Assembly (NCBI GenBank): GCA_023430725.1
Contig: JAEYZD010000035.1
Coordinates: 1-6,853 of the forward strand
Direction of reading: 5' to 3'
Source: Bacteroidota bacterium
GTDB lineage: Bacteria > Bacteroidota > Bacteroidia > Bacteroidales > VadinHA17
DNA: 6,853 nt
Below are positions 6,116 to 6,853 of the stretch, in pieces. Within the stretch, counting starts at the first letter, position 1; each line of letters starts with the position of its first letter. The notes below the pieces were generated by a model, which saw nothing but the letters and a program-made list of their open reading frames with translations, had not been told where the DNA came from and ran no database searches. The position numbers and the translations under genes are program-made.

Positions 6116-6853
6116 AAAGCCGCTTCAACAGGTTGTACCGTGCCACTGTATTGTTTTGTATCTTCTTTTTATTCAGTCTCTGTTCTTTGGCAGGGCAGGA
6201 GATCCCGGGAGATACCCTTCCGGATACTGCACGTGACACTTCCTGTATTGCACCTGAAGGTCTGCCTGAGATTCAGGTGTCTGCCCTTGAGGATCTGGCA
6301 GCCGCCGAGCGCTGGTGGTACGGCTGGCTGGCCGGTTACACAGCTGCCACTGCCGGCCAGGGAGTAGTCTTTTTTATATCGGATAGCAAAACCCTGCGTC
6401 AGGATATGGCACTGGGTGCTGCAACCACCTTCCTCGGAGCAATGGGCCAGCTGATCACCCCTGTGGTCTCAAAAGAATCAGATTATCCTTCATATCGCGA
6501 ATATTCCTCCGGCGAAAAGTCTCTTTCCGCGGAACAGGCTGCCGGACTCCTGAAAGCACTGGCGGTGCGGGAAAAGGAGGGAAGGTCATGGAAAACTCAT
6601 GCAATTGCCGGGGTGGTGAACCTCGGCAGCGGACTCATCACGTGGCTGGGATATAATCGGACATTCATGGACGGGCTGGAGAACTTTGCCCTCAACACGC
6701 TGATTACTGAGGCCCAGATATGGACACAGCCCATGAAAGCCGTGAGGGATTATGAAAAATACTGTCAGAAAACCGGTCCCGGGACAGAAACAATGACTTC
6801 CGGGCGTGACGGAGAATGGCGCTGGAGCATCCATCCCGGCGGTTTTTATGTAA
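6112..6853 (+). CDS. Exported protein of unknown family, 3' end outside the window
   Basis: The ATG at 6112 overlaps the transporter stop as ATGA, and the frame stays open for 247 codons to the right edge, so the stop lies beyond the window. Residues 1-27 look like a signal peptide (MKSRFNRLYR basic part, core ATVLFCIFFLFSLCSLA) with probable cleavage after SLA. Cys24 lacks a proper lipobox, so a lipoprotein is less likely. The mature part starts with a polar Pro/Asp/Thr stretch (29-55). Two glycine/alanine-rich hydrophobic stretches follow (about 70-90 GWLAGYTAATAGQGVVFFI and 99-119 MALGAATTFLGAMGQLITPVV), then a charged region (120-160) and a third hydrophobic segment (164-180 AIAGVVNLGSGLITWLG). 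The tail has aromatic residues and a YEKYC. I do not recognise the family. GGGTGA about nine bases upstream may act as a weak ribosome site; translational coupling to the transporter is likely. Confidence 0.75.
   Translation, partial: MKSRFNRLYRATVLFCIFFLFSLCSLAGQEIPGDTLPDTARDTSCIAPEGLPEIQVSALEDLAAAERWWYGWLAGYTAATAGQGVVFFISDSKTLRQDMALGAATTFLGAMGQLITPVVSKESDYPSYREYSSGEKSLSAEQAAGLLKALAVREKEGRSWKTHAIAGVVNLGSGLITWLGYNRTFMDGLENFALNTLITEAQIWTQPMKAVRDYEKYCQKTGPGTETMTSGRDGEWRWSIHPGGFYV

Overview
The window looks like a piece of a Bacteroidota (Bacteroidales-like) chromosome. The reasons are indirect: a secreted tricorn-type S41 peptidase, TPR and YjbR/MmcQ proteins of the style common in that phylum, starts that mostly lack a Shine-Dalgarno sequence, and roughly 50-55% GC in the main genes. 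No rRNA, tRNA, CRISPR array, insertion sequence or phage gene was seen.

Layout from left to right: the C-terminal end of a TPR protein (2-358, +) runs off the left edge. It converges on a small YjbR/MmcQ-family gene (449-799, -), and the 90-nt gap between them holds two hairpins. A large gene (890-4216, -) encodes a 1108-residue exported tricorn-protease homologue, and just upstream of it on the same strand lies a YciI-like gene (4242-4514, -). The YciI-like and tricorn genes are 25 nt apart and are probably co-transcribed; the MmcQ gene may be the distal end of that unit, though it is AT-richer and has its own strong ribosome binding site. A 362-nt divergent spacer (4515-4876) follows and contains a 38-bp tandem repeat. 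To the right are a 12-helix major facilitator transporter (4877-6115, +) resembling the FLVCR family, and an ATGA-overlapping, signal-peptide-bearing protein of unknown family (6112 to the right edge, +), still open at the end of the window.

Functionally, the minus-strand genes suggest periplasmic peptide breakdown plus small cytoplasmic proteins of unclear role. The plus-strand pair suggests a transporter translationally coupled to an exported partner. I do not see a clear new defence, mobile or biosynthetic system. The observations most worth a second look are the seven-copy AGGTTGA array in the divergent spacer, the FLVCR-like transporter with a half-conserved ligand cage, the loss of the tricorn acidic P1-specificity residue, and the unrecognised exported protein coupled to the transporter.
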